Positions 36,752 to 46,445 of a stretch of DNA of 64,000 bases are shown here, in pieces. The stretch comes from Verrucomicrobiales bacterium (lineage in GTDB: Bacteria; Verrucomicrobiota; Verrucomicrobiia; Limisphaerales; J093), in contig JACKPW010000002.1 in NCBI GenBank assembly GCA_024233215.1, positions 62,001 to 126,000 on the forward strand, read 5' to 3'. The position numbers and the translations under genes are program-made. A model generated the notes under the pieces. That model saw only the letters and a program-made list of their open reading frames with translations. It was not told the DNA's origin and made no database searches. Position 1 is the first letter of the stretch, and each line of letters begins with the position of its first letter.

Positions 36752-39700
36752 TGGCCGGGGGCGGTTTCGGCTGGGGCAACGTCATTCGTCCCCGCCAAGC
36801 AGCGGTGAAGTTCCTGCTGCAACAGCCGACACCGCAACCGGTCCTCCCAGCGGGCGCCGGCAAGGTCAGGGGACGCTTCCGCCAGGAACGGCACCAAGGC
36901 TTCGGCAGTCCGGAGAGCGGCGGCAGCCTCGCTGGCCCTTCCCTGGCCCTGAAGGGCGATCCCCTGCAGGAGCCGGGCCTGTCCGTGGAGCAAGGCATCG
37001 TTGGGAGACACCTGATCCGCCCAGTGCTCCATGGCCGGGCCATTCCCAACCAGACGCGCCGCTCCGGCGAGGGCCAGCCGGAGTTCATCCTGCATGACGG
37101 GGCTTGAGTCGCTCAGCCGACCCTGCAATCGGTCGACCAGTTTGGGAAGGAATTGGCGGAACGCTTCCGAGGCATCCGCGGGTCGCAGGGCCGCCGCGCG
37201 CAGGAGGCCGCTCAGGACCAGCCGATCCTCGGAGTCGGCGACCGCCTGCAAGAACCCGCGCCGGTCGTTCTCAAACGCCTGCTCCTCGGCGAAGAGACAA
37301 CGCAGGAGAAGCGTACGCGCGCTGTTGGGATAATGCGTGCGGTCGCGGAGGCAGTAATCCAGCGCCCGGTGCCATTCGCCTCCGGCTCCCGCAACGGCGG
37401 CAGCGCTCTGAAGGACCTTGGGTTCGTCAGCCTCGCGCAGCTCCGATTGAGCCGCGAGTGTAAGTGCCTCCCGGAGCAGCGCGTTGGCCTCCTCGAATCG
37501 TTGCTGCCTTGCCAGATTCCAGGCCAGCGGGGCGAGGCTTCGAACGCGTTGATGAGGTCCGAGGCGTTGGTCCGGCGCTCCCAGCGGATGGCTCAACGCC
37601 CCGCGCAGTGCCTGCTCGCCCGCTTCGAGTTCCCCCGCCTCGGTCCGGATCGTTCCCTGGATGCGGAGGTACTCCGCCGGGAGGGACGCCGCATTCGTGT
37701 GCTGTGCTTCATGGACCGCCATCACCTGGTTGATCAGGCGCGAGGCGTCGTCGGGGTCCTTCATGGCACAGAGCACCTCCGCGAGCGGCGCGAACAGGCC
37801 CAGGTTCCCGTGGGCAACCGGCGTCATCGATCCGTCCGCATTGTGAAGGAGCGGGTTCAGCACCTGGAGTGCCGCCTCGTACTGGCGGAACTCGGCGTAC
37901 AGCTGGGCGATCAAGGGCAGATAATCGTCCCGGATTCCCAGGTCGTGCGCAGAATCGTCGGCCGCCTCGAGGACCTCCTGCAAACTCGCGGCGATTCCCT
38001 CCGGATGGGTCCAGCTTTCGTAGATCTGTTCAAACAGCTTCAGCCGCATCTCGAACTTGCTGCCGGAAAGGATCGTCTCGCCTCCAATCGCCCGGGCTTC
38101 ACGCAGACAGCGAACCGCTTCCGGATAATCCTGCAGCTCGAACGAACAATCGGCGATGGCCTTCAGCAAGACCACCCGGTCCTTCGACCCTCGATGCACC
38201 TCGTCAGCAACCGGCAACGCCAGCGCCTTCCGGTATTCCTCGCGGGCCTCCCGTTGCTCCCCCAACGAGCGGAAGATGTCGCCCAACTGGATGCGAATGC
38301 GGCGTTCGATGTCCGGCCGGTCCGGAAAACGCGTCCCGAGCGAGGCTGCTGCCCGGATCGCGGCATCCCTGAGTTTCAGGTCCTGCAGTCCGTTCCGGGG
38401 GACGCCTTCCTGTCCCATCAGGTCGTGGGTAAAGAAGCCGAGCATGGCGGCGTTGGCATCGGACTCCCGAATGACCTGCAGGTTGGACCGGTGCAACCGA
38501 AAGGCCAGCATCGAGCTCACCACGGTGGCGACAACCAGCAGAACGCCGATGGCACCGCCGCTGAGGACCAGGGTCCGATGCCGGCGGGTGAACTTCTGGA
38601 CCCGATAGAGCGTGCTGGGCGGGCGCGCATTGACCGGCTCGCAGGCGAGATGGCGCTGAAGGTCAGCGGCGAGGTCATTCGCCGTCTCGTAGCGCCGGTC
38701 ACGGTCCTTCTCGAGCGCCTTCAACACAATCCAATCCAAATCGCCGGCGAAGGCCGAAGGGCCGCCGGCAGGGCGGGGTGGTGAAGCGGGCGCGGAGGTT
38801 CGCCGAAGACGCGTGGAGGGACGCTCCGGATCCTGCTCCCGGATGATCCGGCGCATCTCGTCCAGCCCGGCACTGAGCAGTTCCTTCGCGTCAAACGGCG
38901 GGCTGCCGGTCACCAATTCGTAAAGCAGCACGCCCAGGCTGTAGATGTCGCTGCGCGTGTCAATGTCCAGTCCGCTCAGGGCCGCCTGCTCGGGGCTCAT
39001 GTAGGCCGGGGTCCCGAGAAACTGCTGGAACTGCGTGAAGACCGTCCGATTCGTCAGCGGCTGCTCCGTCGCCTTGGCGATACCAAAATCGATGACCTTC
39101 GGCACCGGCACCTCGCCATGCAGGGCGACGAGCAGGTTGGACGGCTTCAGGTCGCGGTGGATGATCCCCTTCTGATGGGCGTGTTGGACCGCCAGACAAA
39201 CCTGGATGAACAGCTTCAACCGCGCTTCGAGATCGAGTCCCTGCTCGTCGCAAAACCTCGTGATCGGGATCCCCCGGACCAGTTCCATCACGAAATACGG
39301 CCGACCGGTCGCCGTGGCCCCCGCATCGAACACCTGCGCGATGTTCGGATGATCCATCATCGCCAGGGCCTGGCGCTCCGCCTCGAAACGGCCGATCACC
39401 TGCCTGCTGTCCATGCCCGGCTTGATGATCTTCAGTGCCACCCGGCGTTTGACCGGCTCCAGTTGGTCCGCCATGTAGACCACCCCGAAGCCACCCTCGC
39501 CAATCTGCTCCAATAGCTTGTAGCGGCCGATGACGGTTCCCGCACCTTCCACCGACCGCGTCTGCTCCAGTTCCCAGGGTGCTGCACCGGCGGCTTCCGG
39601 CAGAAAGCCGGCGGCGGATTCGCTCGCCCGCAAGAGTGCGTTCAGACGCTCCAGCAGGGTGCCGTCTCCGCCGCAGGCCCGACGGAGAAAGGCCGCGCGC

Positions 39701-39765
39701 TCCTCCGGCGACGGAAGGTCCATCGCGGCGTCGAAGATCTCTCGTTCGCGTTTCGACTGAGTCAT
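36748..39765 (-). CDS. Membrane Ser/Thr protein kinase with long C-terminal sensor/TPR-like region
   Basis: The ATG at 39765 gives 1005 residues. An N-terminal region of about 75 residues precedes the kinase domain: IGEGGFGVVY (P-loop, near 88-97), Lys112 in VALKII, HRDLKPSN with Asp205, and DFG at 226-228. GTPAYMSPEQ is the activation-segment end. All catalytic residues are present. One membrane span (GAIGVLLVVATVVSSMLAF) follows near residue 400. Helical repeats then reach to the C-terminus (AALQVLNPLLHNADGS, LAWNLARQQRFEEANALLRE), outside the cell membrane. The ECF sigma gene lies 75 bp upstream, a frequent Hanks-kinase partner arrangement in this phylum. It probably links an envelope signal to transcription. 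Confidence 0.92.
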   Translation of the reverse strand: MTQSKREREIFDAAMDLPSPEERAAFLRRACGGDGTLLERLNALLRASESAAGFLPEAAGAAPWELEQTRSVEGAGTVIGRYKLLEQIGEGGFGVVYMADQLEPVKRRVALKIIKPGMDSRQVIGRFEAERQALAMMDHPNIAQVFDAGATATGRPYFVMELVRGIPITRFCDEQGLDLEARLKLFIQVCLAVQHAHQKGIIHRDLKPSNLLVALHGEVPVPKVIDFGIAKATEQPLTNRTVFTQFQQFLGTPAYMSPEQAALSGLDIDTRSDIYSLGVLLYELVTGSPPFDAKELLSAGLDEMRRIIREQDPERPSTRLRRTSAPASPPRPAGGPSAFAGDLDWIVLKALEKDRDRRYETANDLAADLQRHLACEPVNARPPSTLYRVQKFTRRHRTLVLSGGAIGVLLVVATVVSSMLAFRLHRSNLQVIRESDANAAMLGFFTHDLMGQEGVPRNGLQDLKLRDAAIRAAASLGTRFPDRPDIERRIRIQLGDIFRSLGEQREAREEYRKALALPVADEVHRGSKDRVVLLKAIADCSFELQDYPEAVRCLREARAIGGETILSGSKFEMRLKLFEQIYESWTHPEGIAASLQEVLEAADDSAHDLGIRDDYLPLIAQLYAEFRQYEAALQVLNPLLHNADGSMTPVAHGNLGLFAPLAEVLCAMKDPDDASRLINQVMAVHEAQHTNAASLPAEYLRIQGTIRTEAGELEAGEQALRGALSHPLGAPDQRLGPHQRVRSLAPLAWNLARQQRFEEANALLREALTLAAQSELREADEPKVLQSAAAVAGAGGEWHRALDYCLRDRTHYPNSARTLLLRCLFAEEQAFENDRRGFLQAVADSEDRLVLSGLLRAAALRPADASEAFRQFLPKLVDRLQGRLSDSSPVMQDELRLALAGAARLVGNGPAMEHWADQVSPNDALLHGQARLLQGIALQGQGRASEAAAALRTAEALVPFLAEASPDLAGARWEDRLRCRLLQQELHRCLAGTNDVAPAETAPGQ

Positions 39766-39840
39766 GGCAGGCAGTCCGCCCGGCGGCGGGTCTCCTCATA
39801 CACGCGCCAAACCGGGTCGGATTGGGCCAGACAATCCCGG

Positions 39841-40398
39841 CTAGAGGTGTTTCCGAATGTCCTCATACAGCCAGGCCCGGGCGTAGGCCCAGACGCGTTT
39901 CGCCGACCGCTCGGGCAGGTCGAGCAACTCGGCCGCGGCCACATTCGAGAGCCCGGCGAAGAACCGCAGCCGGATCAACTCCGCTCCCACCGGATCGATC
40001 TCCTGAAGCCGGGCCAGCGACTCGTTCACCAGCAGCAGCGACGGATCATCGGTGGTGGCGGCGAGGTCGATGTCGTCCAGGTTGACCCGCTGCAGGCTGC
40101 CGCCGTGTTTCTGGCGCATTCGTCGCCGGGCACGTTCGATGAGAATCCGGCGCATGGCTTCGGCGGCGGCACTGAAGAAGTGCCGACGGTTCTGCCAGGA
40201 CTGGTGGCATTCGCCGACGAGCCGCATCCAGGCCTCGTGGACCAGCGCCGTGGGTTGCAGGGTTTGTCCGGGTCGCTCACGCGCCATCTTCGCGGCGGCC
40301 AGTTTCCGCAATTCCCCATAAACCAGCGGCAACAACTCCTCCGCGGCACTGGTCTTCCCCTGCTCCACAGCGTCCAACAGCTGTGTTACTTCACTCAT
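39841..40398 (-). CDS. ECF-type RNA polymerase sigma factor (TIGR02999-like)
   Basis: From the ATG at 40398 (MSEVTQLLDAVEQGKTSAAE) 185 residues follow. LPLVYGELRKLAAAKM is the region-2 start, and ALVHEAWMRLVGECHQSW with HFFSAAAEAMRRILIERARR is the core region 2. The C-terminal part, DPVGAELIRLRFFAGLSNVA and AELLDLPERSAKRVWAYARA, is the region-4 helix-turn-helix. This type is usually paired with a downstream Ser/Thr kinase, and the kinase gene is indeed next in the same direction. There is no anti-sigma gene, which suggests the kinase or its target controls the sigma factor. Confidence 0.92.
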   Translation of the reverse strand: MSEVTQLLDAVEQGKTSAAEELLPLVYGELRKLAAAKMARERPGQTLQPTALVHEAWMRLVGECHQSWQNRRHFFSAAAEAMRRILIERARRRMRQKHGGSLQRVNLDDIDLAATTDDPSLLLVNESLARLQEIDPVGAELIRLRFFAGLSNVAAAELLDLPERSAKRVWAYARAWLYEDIRKHL

Positions 40399-40449
40399 TT
40401 AGTGCCAATGATAACCCTGTTCTTGCGGGCGACAAGACCAGGGTTCCCG

Positions 40450-43400
40450 CTATGGCACGATGAGGCGGTAGAAGCGGCCGGTGCCGGTGCCGGCCTCGGG
40501 GATGACGATGGTTTCCTCGCCGTCGAGCATGCCCGGGTTGTAATAACGCCACACCCGCCAGGCGCCCTCCGTCAGGGACTCCCGGTATTCGAACCGGTGG
40601 GGCTTGTCGGCACGGGCGTTCAGCTGCAGGGCGATCTCGCCGGTTGGCGTGCGGGTGATTCCAAGAAACAACGGCGTATCCGAGACGAGCGGGTTGGTAC
40701 CGGCCAGCCATTCACCGAGGTTGTCCAGTCCGTCCTCGTCCGGATCGCCCTTCGCGCCGTCATCGCCGTCGGCGGAGCCGGGGTCGAGTCCCATTGCGAT
40801 TTCCCACGCATCGGGCAGACCGTCGCGGTCGCGATCGGATTCCGCGGGATCATCGCTGTTGGGGGCGCCCGGCGTGATGGCGGCGAGGGGCGCGATGAGC
40901 GTGGAGCCGTCGGGCAGACGGCCATGGGAGACGTTCTCCGCCTGCGCCGGATAGGCCACTTCATCGAGGACGTCACCGGCCGGATCCAGGAGCCGGATGA
41001 ACCCGCCATCGGCCGGGAGTTTCAGAGTGAGGTGCCCCGGCCCGTTGCGATCGTCGGCAGCGAACACCCCGAAACCGCCGGGCTCGATGACGGCCTGCGA
41101 GCGAAGGGTCGCCTGACCGATTGCCGTGACCACCTCGAGGCCGGTCAGGGAAACGGGCAGGGCGGCAGGGTTGAACAGTTCAAACCAGTCGTCCTCGCCG
41201 GGCAGGGGATTCGCGAACCACTCGTTGATTCGGAGTGACAGCGGCAACGCCAGCGACAACGCCGTGTTGGCCGTTCCGACCGTGGGCCGACAGGGCTGCC
41301 ATTCGCCGGCAATGCGCCCCAGGGACACGTCCTCCATTTGGTGGCCGAAGCTGACGGCATCCACGGTGCGGGCGTCCGCGTCGCGCAGCACCACGGAGTC
41401 CGCATCGCGATCCAGCGCGAACGGCGCGTGGTAACCGGCCTCTTCCGTCCGGCCATCGCACCAGAGGACGAGGAAGGCGCCCGCCCCGAGTGTGGTCCCG
41501 GACGGGAAGGTGAATGCGCCCGCGCTGCCGTCGTCGCGGACCGTCCATCCGCTCAGGCTGATCGCGCCCGAACCGCTGTTGTGCAGTTCCACGAAATCCG
41601 GGGCGTCGGGCGTGGCACCAAGGGCCAGCACCTCGTTGAGGCGCACGTCGCCCGCCGTTGCGGAACCGTTCCACACCCCGGGGGAACCCCCGGCTTCCGC
41701 GCTTTCCCGCCAGGTGGCCGGCTCGCTCAAATCGCCGTCGGGTTGGGCCAGTTCGAGGCTGAAGCCGTCGCCGTCGGCGGATTCCGGCCAGGCGCCGGCG
41801 TCGCCGTACCGCGCCTGCCAGACGATCTGCCCCTGCCCGTCCTTCAGGCTGATGGTTTCCCCCCCGTTGGACAGACTGCCCGAGTAAAGGGCCGTCGGGG
41901 TCACGCCGGGATAACGCGCGGCGAACGCGGCGGGGTCTTCATCGGAAACGAGCAGGATGGGCTGACCCGGTTTGGCGACGCTGCCGGGGGGGAACACGTA
42001 GTCGATGCCATCGAACGAGAAGGCGCTGAGGTCGAGGGGCCAGGCGCCGAGGTTGACCATTTCCAGAAACTCGTATTCGCCGCCGCCGGAGGCGTGGTAC
42101 ATCAACTCGGTGGGCAGAAGGCGAAGGGCGGGGCCGGCAAGTTGGAACGTGGCCTCGGTGAGGGCGCTCCAGGCGCCGTCGGCCAGGACGCGGGCCTTGA
42201 CCAGGGTGTCCCCGGCAAACGCCGGCAGCGGTGCCGTGTATTCCGTCGCCGAGGGGGCGACGTCGCCGGAACCGGCCATGCGGGGATCGGAACCATCCGT
42301 GGTGTACCAGAGGGCTCCCGCCGGGGCGGACAGGGCAAGGCGGAACCCGGCGTTTACCCGCCCGCCATGCTGCGAGAAGACCGGGGCGACCACGCGGGGA
42401 TAGAGGCTGGCGGTGCGCAGTTGCTCGAGCACGATCGCGGAGCGTTGCGGGAAGTACGTTTCGTTCAGCTCGCGCAGGGTGTCCTCGTATTCGACGTCGC
42501 GGGTGTAGGGTTCATCCGGCCGCTGGTTGTCTCCCCAACGCGCGGACTCGGCGACGAGCGCGGTGTCGATCTCCGCCACGCGCTGGTTGTAGAGCGCCGC
42601 GGGCCGGTTGTTTTCGGGATGGGCGGGATCCCAGGCCGGGGCGGCGGGATTCACGTAGTAGGGACCGCCATTGAAGAAGTGGCGGTGGGCCCGATCGGCG
42701 AAGAGCAACCGGAACTCCGCGTTCTGACGCAGGAGGGAATAGAGCTCGGCGCAGGTGTTGCTGTCGCCGACGCCGGTGCGGTTCTCGGACACGCTCTTCA
42801 ACGAATGCTCGGAGTCCCAGCTGACGAAGTACCACTTGCCGCCCGGCTCGCGCTGACGCAGGGCATACCAGTTGTGATGGGGCCAGTCGGTGTTGCCGAT
42901 GTAGAAGTGGACGAGCATGTAGTCGATGAACGCCGGAATGTCGAGCAAGGCAGCGAGGGCCGCGTAGTTGGCGGGGTCGGCCAGGCCGGCCCGCGCGGTC
43001 TGCATCATCTCATTCCAGGCGGCGGCATTGCCGTCGAGCACGTTGTTACCGGTGTGCTTGATGACGTCGTAATCCTCCTTGTCGCCGCCGATGTAGGTGG
43101 AGCCGAACGCCGCCTCCGGTTCCTCGTGGAGGTTGTGCAGGCCCCAGTAGAGGCCGTTGACGAAGACGTTGACGTAGCGGCCGTGGACCGCCAGGTCGCC
43201 GCAGGCCAGTTGCAGGTCGCTGGCATACTGGTCCGTGAGATACTTCGCCTTGGTGCGCTGCTCGGAGGGACCCGACCCGCCGCCGTAACTCCAGACGTAG
43301 TTCAGGCCGGCGTCGATGATCAGGATGTCAAACCGCTCCACCGGCGTGTCCTTGAACACCGATTCCTGAAGCCAGGCCGCGCCGTAGTCCGACCGGAACC

Positions 43401-45708
43401 GCGCCTGCATGGAGAGCTTGTAGGACTTCCACGGGCTCGTGCTCGACCCCCCCTGGATGCGCAATCCGCAGTCCTCCTGGAAGCCGTTGCCTCCGTCCGG
43501 CAGAATCAACTCGATGGACGCCGCCCGTTCCCAGGCGATGCCCTCGCGGTCCCCGTTCGAGTAGATCCCGGTCGCGGGGCTGAACCAGTCGTCAACCGGC
43601 ATCACGAGCGAAAGGGCCGGAATGCCGGCGAGTCCCGCGCGGGTGCGGTCGGCATACTGGGCGGAATCCACAATGCGCGGGTCCATTTCGTAATCGCCGG
43701 TGGTGACCACCCGGGAACCCCATTGGGCGGGAAATCCTGCGGGGACGGCCGGCTGCTCCACAATGCTCGCGATGAAGAGGTAGGTCTGCGTCTTGACCTT
43801 CGACGGCAGGCGGTTCGAGGCGAAGGCCGCGGCCCGGACAACGCGTGTTCGATCCAGATGAACGGGGGCACTGTAAGGGACGCCGGTGGAAGCCGTCGGC
43901 TCCGAACCGTCGAGGGTGTAGCGGATCGTCGCTTCCCCAAGTTCACAGCTCAATGCCAGATCGAACGGTTCCGAGGCAAAGCGGCGTTTCACGCTGAAGT
44001 CCACCCCCGGCGTCACGCCGGTGATCGCGCTCACCCCGTTGGCGGAGCGGGGTGTTGGGGTCGCGAAGTAGCCCCACTCGCCGGTGACGGTCAGGCCGTA
44101 GCTGATGTCATTCCGTTGCTCGGGGTACTTCGGGGTGAACTCGCTGATCACCTGGCGCGGCTGCTCATGGTTGAAGAGGCCGAGGTATTCGCCATCGGTC
44201 CCAAGCTTGAAGTTCGTGTGCAGTTCGGCCCCCGGCGTGTGCCGGTCCTTGCCGGAGGCGAAGATCAACAGCCGCTGCCCCGCGCCGAGGCTGATGGCAG
44301 GAATCACCCATTTGCCCGGGGAATCCGCCTCGTCACTCAACGACCAGCCGCTCAGGTTCGCCGCGGTCACGCCCCGATTGTACAGTTCGATCCAGTCCTG
44401 CGGTTCGCCGTCCTCGTCCTTGAGCCCGGTGATGTTCGCCGCAAGGAATTCGCTGATCACGATGTCGGGCCGCACAAGCCCCGGATCGACGGTGTAGTTC
44501 CAACCCGCCCCCACAAACGGATTCGGGGGTTCGCTGGTATCCACGATGCCGTGCCCGTCTGCCCAGACAACCTCCGCCACCCCCGCATCCACCGTTGGAA
44601 ACGTGAAGCGATACGGTCCCGTCAGCACACCGGTGACGTTGGTGGCGGGTCCCCCGTTAACCCACAAGTCCGTGGCTTCCAGCCCTGCCACCGGCTCCGA
44701 GAACAGCACCTCGATTTCGCCCAGCGCCGAAACCGTGCTGCCCGGCGGCGGCGTGATCCACACCACCTGCGGGGGCAGCGAATCCGAGAGGGAATAGCTC
44801 CAGGTCGCGTTGGGCGCGGTCTCGTCAAAGCCATTCGCCGGCTGCGCGAAGTCAGTGATGCCGTGGTTGGGATCGAAGCTCACCCGCACCGTTCCGAAGG
44901 GGGGTTGAGCGAAGCCGAAGGTGAAACTGGTGCCGCGGGCATCGACCGTGTCCGCCGGAATGCCGTTGATCCACAGGTCGTCCGCGTCCACCCCCGTCAC
45001 CGCCTCGCTGAACGTCACCGTGATCTCCGTCAATTCGGCCACGCCTCCGGGCATCGGACTGACGGCCAGCACCGTCGGCGGATCGCTGTCGGTCAGGGCG
45101 GAGGTGAGGTCGGCATGAAACTGGAGGTCGCTGCTGGTGAGGCTGACGTTGAACATCTGCACCGCCAGGACGTTCGGCCCTTCGACGAGCAGGCCCGGCT
45201 CATTGGCGATGAGGTAGCTGGCGAATTCCACCGGCTCCGTGGCGTTCGAGTTCGCCCGGTCGTCAAATGATGGATCCGTGACATTCACCCGCGAACGCGC
45301 GACCTCATGACCGTTGAGCCACGCAATGAAGCCGTCGTCCACCGCCGTCCGCAGCGTCAACGAACCGATGTCCTCCACGTTGGCGAGCGTGAAGCTGTGG
45401 CGCAGGAACAGCGTCGTGTAGCTGTTGCGCATGTCCGTGATCAGTGTGCCACCCGCGACGTTCTCCCCGTAGTAGAAAGGGGCCGGTCCTGTTTCCCAGG
45501 CGCTGTCATCGAAGGCTTCCTGCCGCCAGGCGTCCTTGGGGGAGGAGGCTTCCGTGGTGCCTTTGAAGTAACGCCAGGTGGCGTCGAGGGGAATGACCGT
45601 GTCCGCCAGGAGGCCCGCGGACAGGAGGAGGACCGCCCCCGCCAGGACCGCCCGAAGACGCCGGCCGGGACGGAGCATCCCCGATTCGAATCTGCGCTCT
45701 CGTTTCAT
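40450..45708 (-). CDS. Giant exported CotH-kinase-family protein with Ig-like and lamin-tail domains
   Basis: The ATG at 45708 gives 1752 residues with a signal peptide (AVLAGAVLLLSAGLLAD). The order of domains is: an N-terminal jelly-roll-like domain (RYFKGTTEASSPKDAW to LHFAD-like end), Ig-like Big domains (PPTVLAVSPMPGGVAELTE; PPPGSTVSALGEIEVLFSEP), a lamin-tail domain (VISEFLAANITGLKDEDGE, QDWIELYNRGVTAANLSGW), and a chitobiase-like turn (YTLDGSEPTASTGVPY). The CotH domain follows (LRIQGGSSTSPWKSYKLSMQ, VNVFVNGLYWGLHNLHEEPE, WYFVSWDSEHSL). Two more lamin-tail domains come near the C-terminus, and a short EF-hand-like DPDEDGLDNLGEWLAG region closes it. CotH domains are atypical protein kinases in spores; here the role outside the cell is unknown. 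Confidence 0.85.
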   Translation of the reverse strand: MKRERRFESGMLRPGRRLRAVLAGAVLLLSAGLLADTVIPLDATWRYFKGTTEASSPKDAWRQEAFDDSAWETGPAPFYYGENVAGGTLITDMRNSYTTLFLRHSFTLANVEDIGSLTLRTAVDDGFIAWLNGHEVARSRVNVTDPSFDDRANSNATEPVEFASYLIANEPGLLVEGPNVLAVQMFNVSLTSSDLQFHADLTSALTDSDPPTVLAVSPMPGGVAELTEITVTFSEAVTGVDADDLWINGIPADTVDARGTSFTFGFAQPPFGTVRVSFDPNHGITDFAQPANGFDETAPNATWSYSLSDSLPPQVVWITPPPGSTVSALGEIEVLFSEPVAGLEATDLWVNGGPATNVTGVLTGPYRFTFPTVDAGVAEVVWADGHGIVDTSEPPNPFVGAGWNYTVDPGLVRPDIVISEFLAANITGLKDEDGEPQDWIELYNRGVTAANLSGWSLSDEADSPGKWVIPAISLGAGQRLLIFASGKDRHTPGAELHTNFKLGTDGEYLGLFNHEQPRQVISEFTPKYPEQRNDISYGLTVTGEWGYFATPTPRSANGVSAITGVTPGVDFSVKRRFASEPFDLALSCELGEATIRYTLDGSEPTASTGVPYSAPVHLDRTRVVRAAAFASNRLPSKVKTQTYLFIASIVEQPAVPAGFPAQWGSRVVTTGDYEMDPRIVDSAQYADRTRAGLAGIPALSLVMPVDDWFSPATGIYSNGDREGIAWERAASIELILPDGGNGFQEDCGLRIQGGSSTSPWKSYKLSMQARFRSDYGAAWLQESVFKDTPVERFDILIIDAGLNYVWSYGGGSGPSEQRTKAKYLTDQYASDLQLACGDLAVHGRYVNVFVNGLYWGLHNLHEEPEAAFGSTYIGGDKEDYDVIKHTGNNVLDGNAAAWNEMMQTARAGLADPANYAALAALLDIPAFIDYMLVHFYIGNTDWPHHNWYALRQREPGGKWYFVSWDSEHSLKSVSENRTGVGDSNTCAELYSLLRQNAEFRLLFADRAHRHFFNGGPYYVNPAAPAWDPAHPENNRPAALYNQRVAEIDTALVAESARWGDNQRPDEPYTRDVEYEDTLRELNETYFPQRSAIVLEQLRTASLYPRVVAPVFSQHGGRVNAGFRLALSAPAGALWYTTDGSDPRMAGSGDVAPSATEYTAPLPAFAGDTLVKARVLADGAWSALTEATFQLAGPALRLLPTELMYHASGGGEYEFLEMVNLGAWPLDLSAFSFDGIDYVFPPGSVAKPGQPILLVSDEDPAAFAARYPGVTPTALYSGSLSNGGETISLKDGQGQIVWQARYGDAGAWPESADGDGFSLELAQPDGDLSEPATWRESAEAGGSPGVWNGSATAGDVRLNEVLALGATPDAPDFVELHNSGSGAISLSGWTVRDDGSAGAFTFPSGTTLGAGAFLVLWCDGRTEEAGYHAPFALDRDADSVVLRDADARTVDAVSFGHQMEDVSLGRIAGEWQPCRPTVGTANTALSLALPLSLRINEWFANPLPGEDDWFELFNPAALPVSLTGLEVVTAIGQATLRSQAVIEPGGFGVFAADDRNGPGHLTLKLPADGGFIRLLDPAGDVLDEVAYPAQAENVSHGRLPDGSTLIAPLAAITPGAPNSDDPAESDRDRDGLPDAWEIAMGLDPGSADGDDGAKGDPDEDGLDNLGEWLAGTNPLVSDTPLFLGITRTPTGEIALQLNARADKPHRFEYRESLTEGAWRVWRYYNPGMLDGEETIVIPEAGTGTGRFYRLIVP

Positions 45709-45879
45709 CGCCAGAACCGCCACCCGCAACGCCGGGCCTCAGTTGCCCTCAAGGCTCCCGGGTGAACGAGGGCATTGATAGCACCGGAAGCGTTCAGGGA
45801 GCAAAGGGAATGCCGCTGCCGCGGAGTCTTGGTCCCTTTGATCCAGCGGAAAGCCCGTCTCCTCTCGTGCAAAGAGGCT

Positions 45880-46329
45880 TCACGGGGAGGCATGCTGAGA
45901 CCAGGCCCGCTTCAGTGCCTCAAAACCGGCCGCCGCCTCCATCAACGTGAGATTGGTCAACCCGCCGTCCGCAATGCCCCCATCGTTCACCACAGCCCGC
46001 TTCAGACTCCCGGACCGATCGGTCAGATAGAACCATCCCAGAAGTTGCTGGCGCTTCACCAGGATGATGGTGTTGGGCTCGTTGGCCAGAACGTTCAAGG
46101 TGTTGGTCGCACCATTCTGCTCGAACTGCAGCCGTTTCAACGCCACCGGTTGGTCTGCCCTCAGCCCCAGAAACCGGGCGAAGCCGACGTTCATGTTCGC
46201 ATCCTGGCCTTCAGCGGCGGCCCGATCCGCCACCTCTGACAGCGACCCAACGCCGGATTGAACAGGTTTGGAGCAGCCTGCCAACCCGAGGGCCAGCAGC
46301 AGTCCGGTGAACAAGGCGAATGGCTTCAT
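45880..46329 (-). CDS. Small lipoprotein of unknown function
   Basis: The ATG at 46329 starts MKPFALFTGLLLALGLAGC with a lipobox (LAGC), giving a 149-residue precursor. The rest is SKPVQSGVGSLSEVADRAAA, then FARFLGLRADQPVALKRLQF and NVLANEPNTIILVKRQQ, a small beta-rich domain that I do not recognise. The gene lies 117 bp beyond ydcF in the same direction and may belong to the uppP-ydcF transcription unit. The longer frame upstream (to 47151) overlaps ydcF in another frame and is not coding. Confidence 0.65.
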   Translation of the reverse strand: MKPFALFTGLLLALGLAGCSKPVQSGVGSLSEVADRAAAEGQDANMNVGFARFLGLRADQPVALKRLQFEQNGATNTLNVLANEPNTIILVKRQQLLGWFYLTDRSGSLKRAVVNDGGIADGGLTNLTLMEAAAGFEALKRAWSQHASP

Positions 46330-46445
46330 GAATCTCGCAAACAGGCCGTGCCACGGAATCGCATCCGAGCAGCCTTCATGCATCTCGGGCATGGGCGGCT
46401 GCCGGACAGCATAGGTGCAGCCCGACCGGCGGAACAAGGCGAAGT

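Noticed and set aside
41338..45270. A 1310-codon open frame on the plus strand
   Set aside because: It is antisense to the CotH gene, which has clear domains. Its protein is Arg/Gly/Ala-rich without domains. High GC content keeps the antisense frame open.
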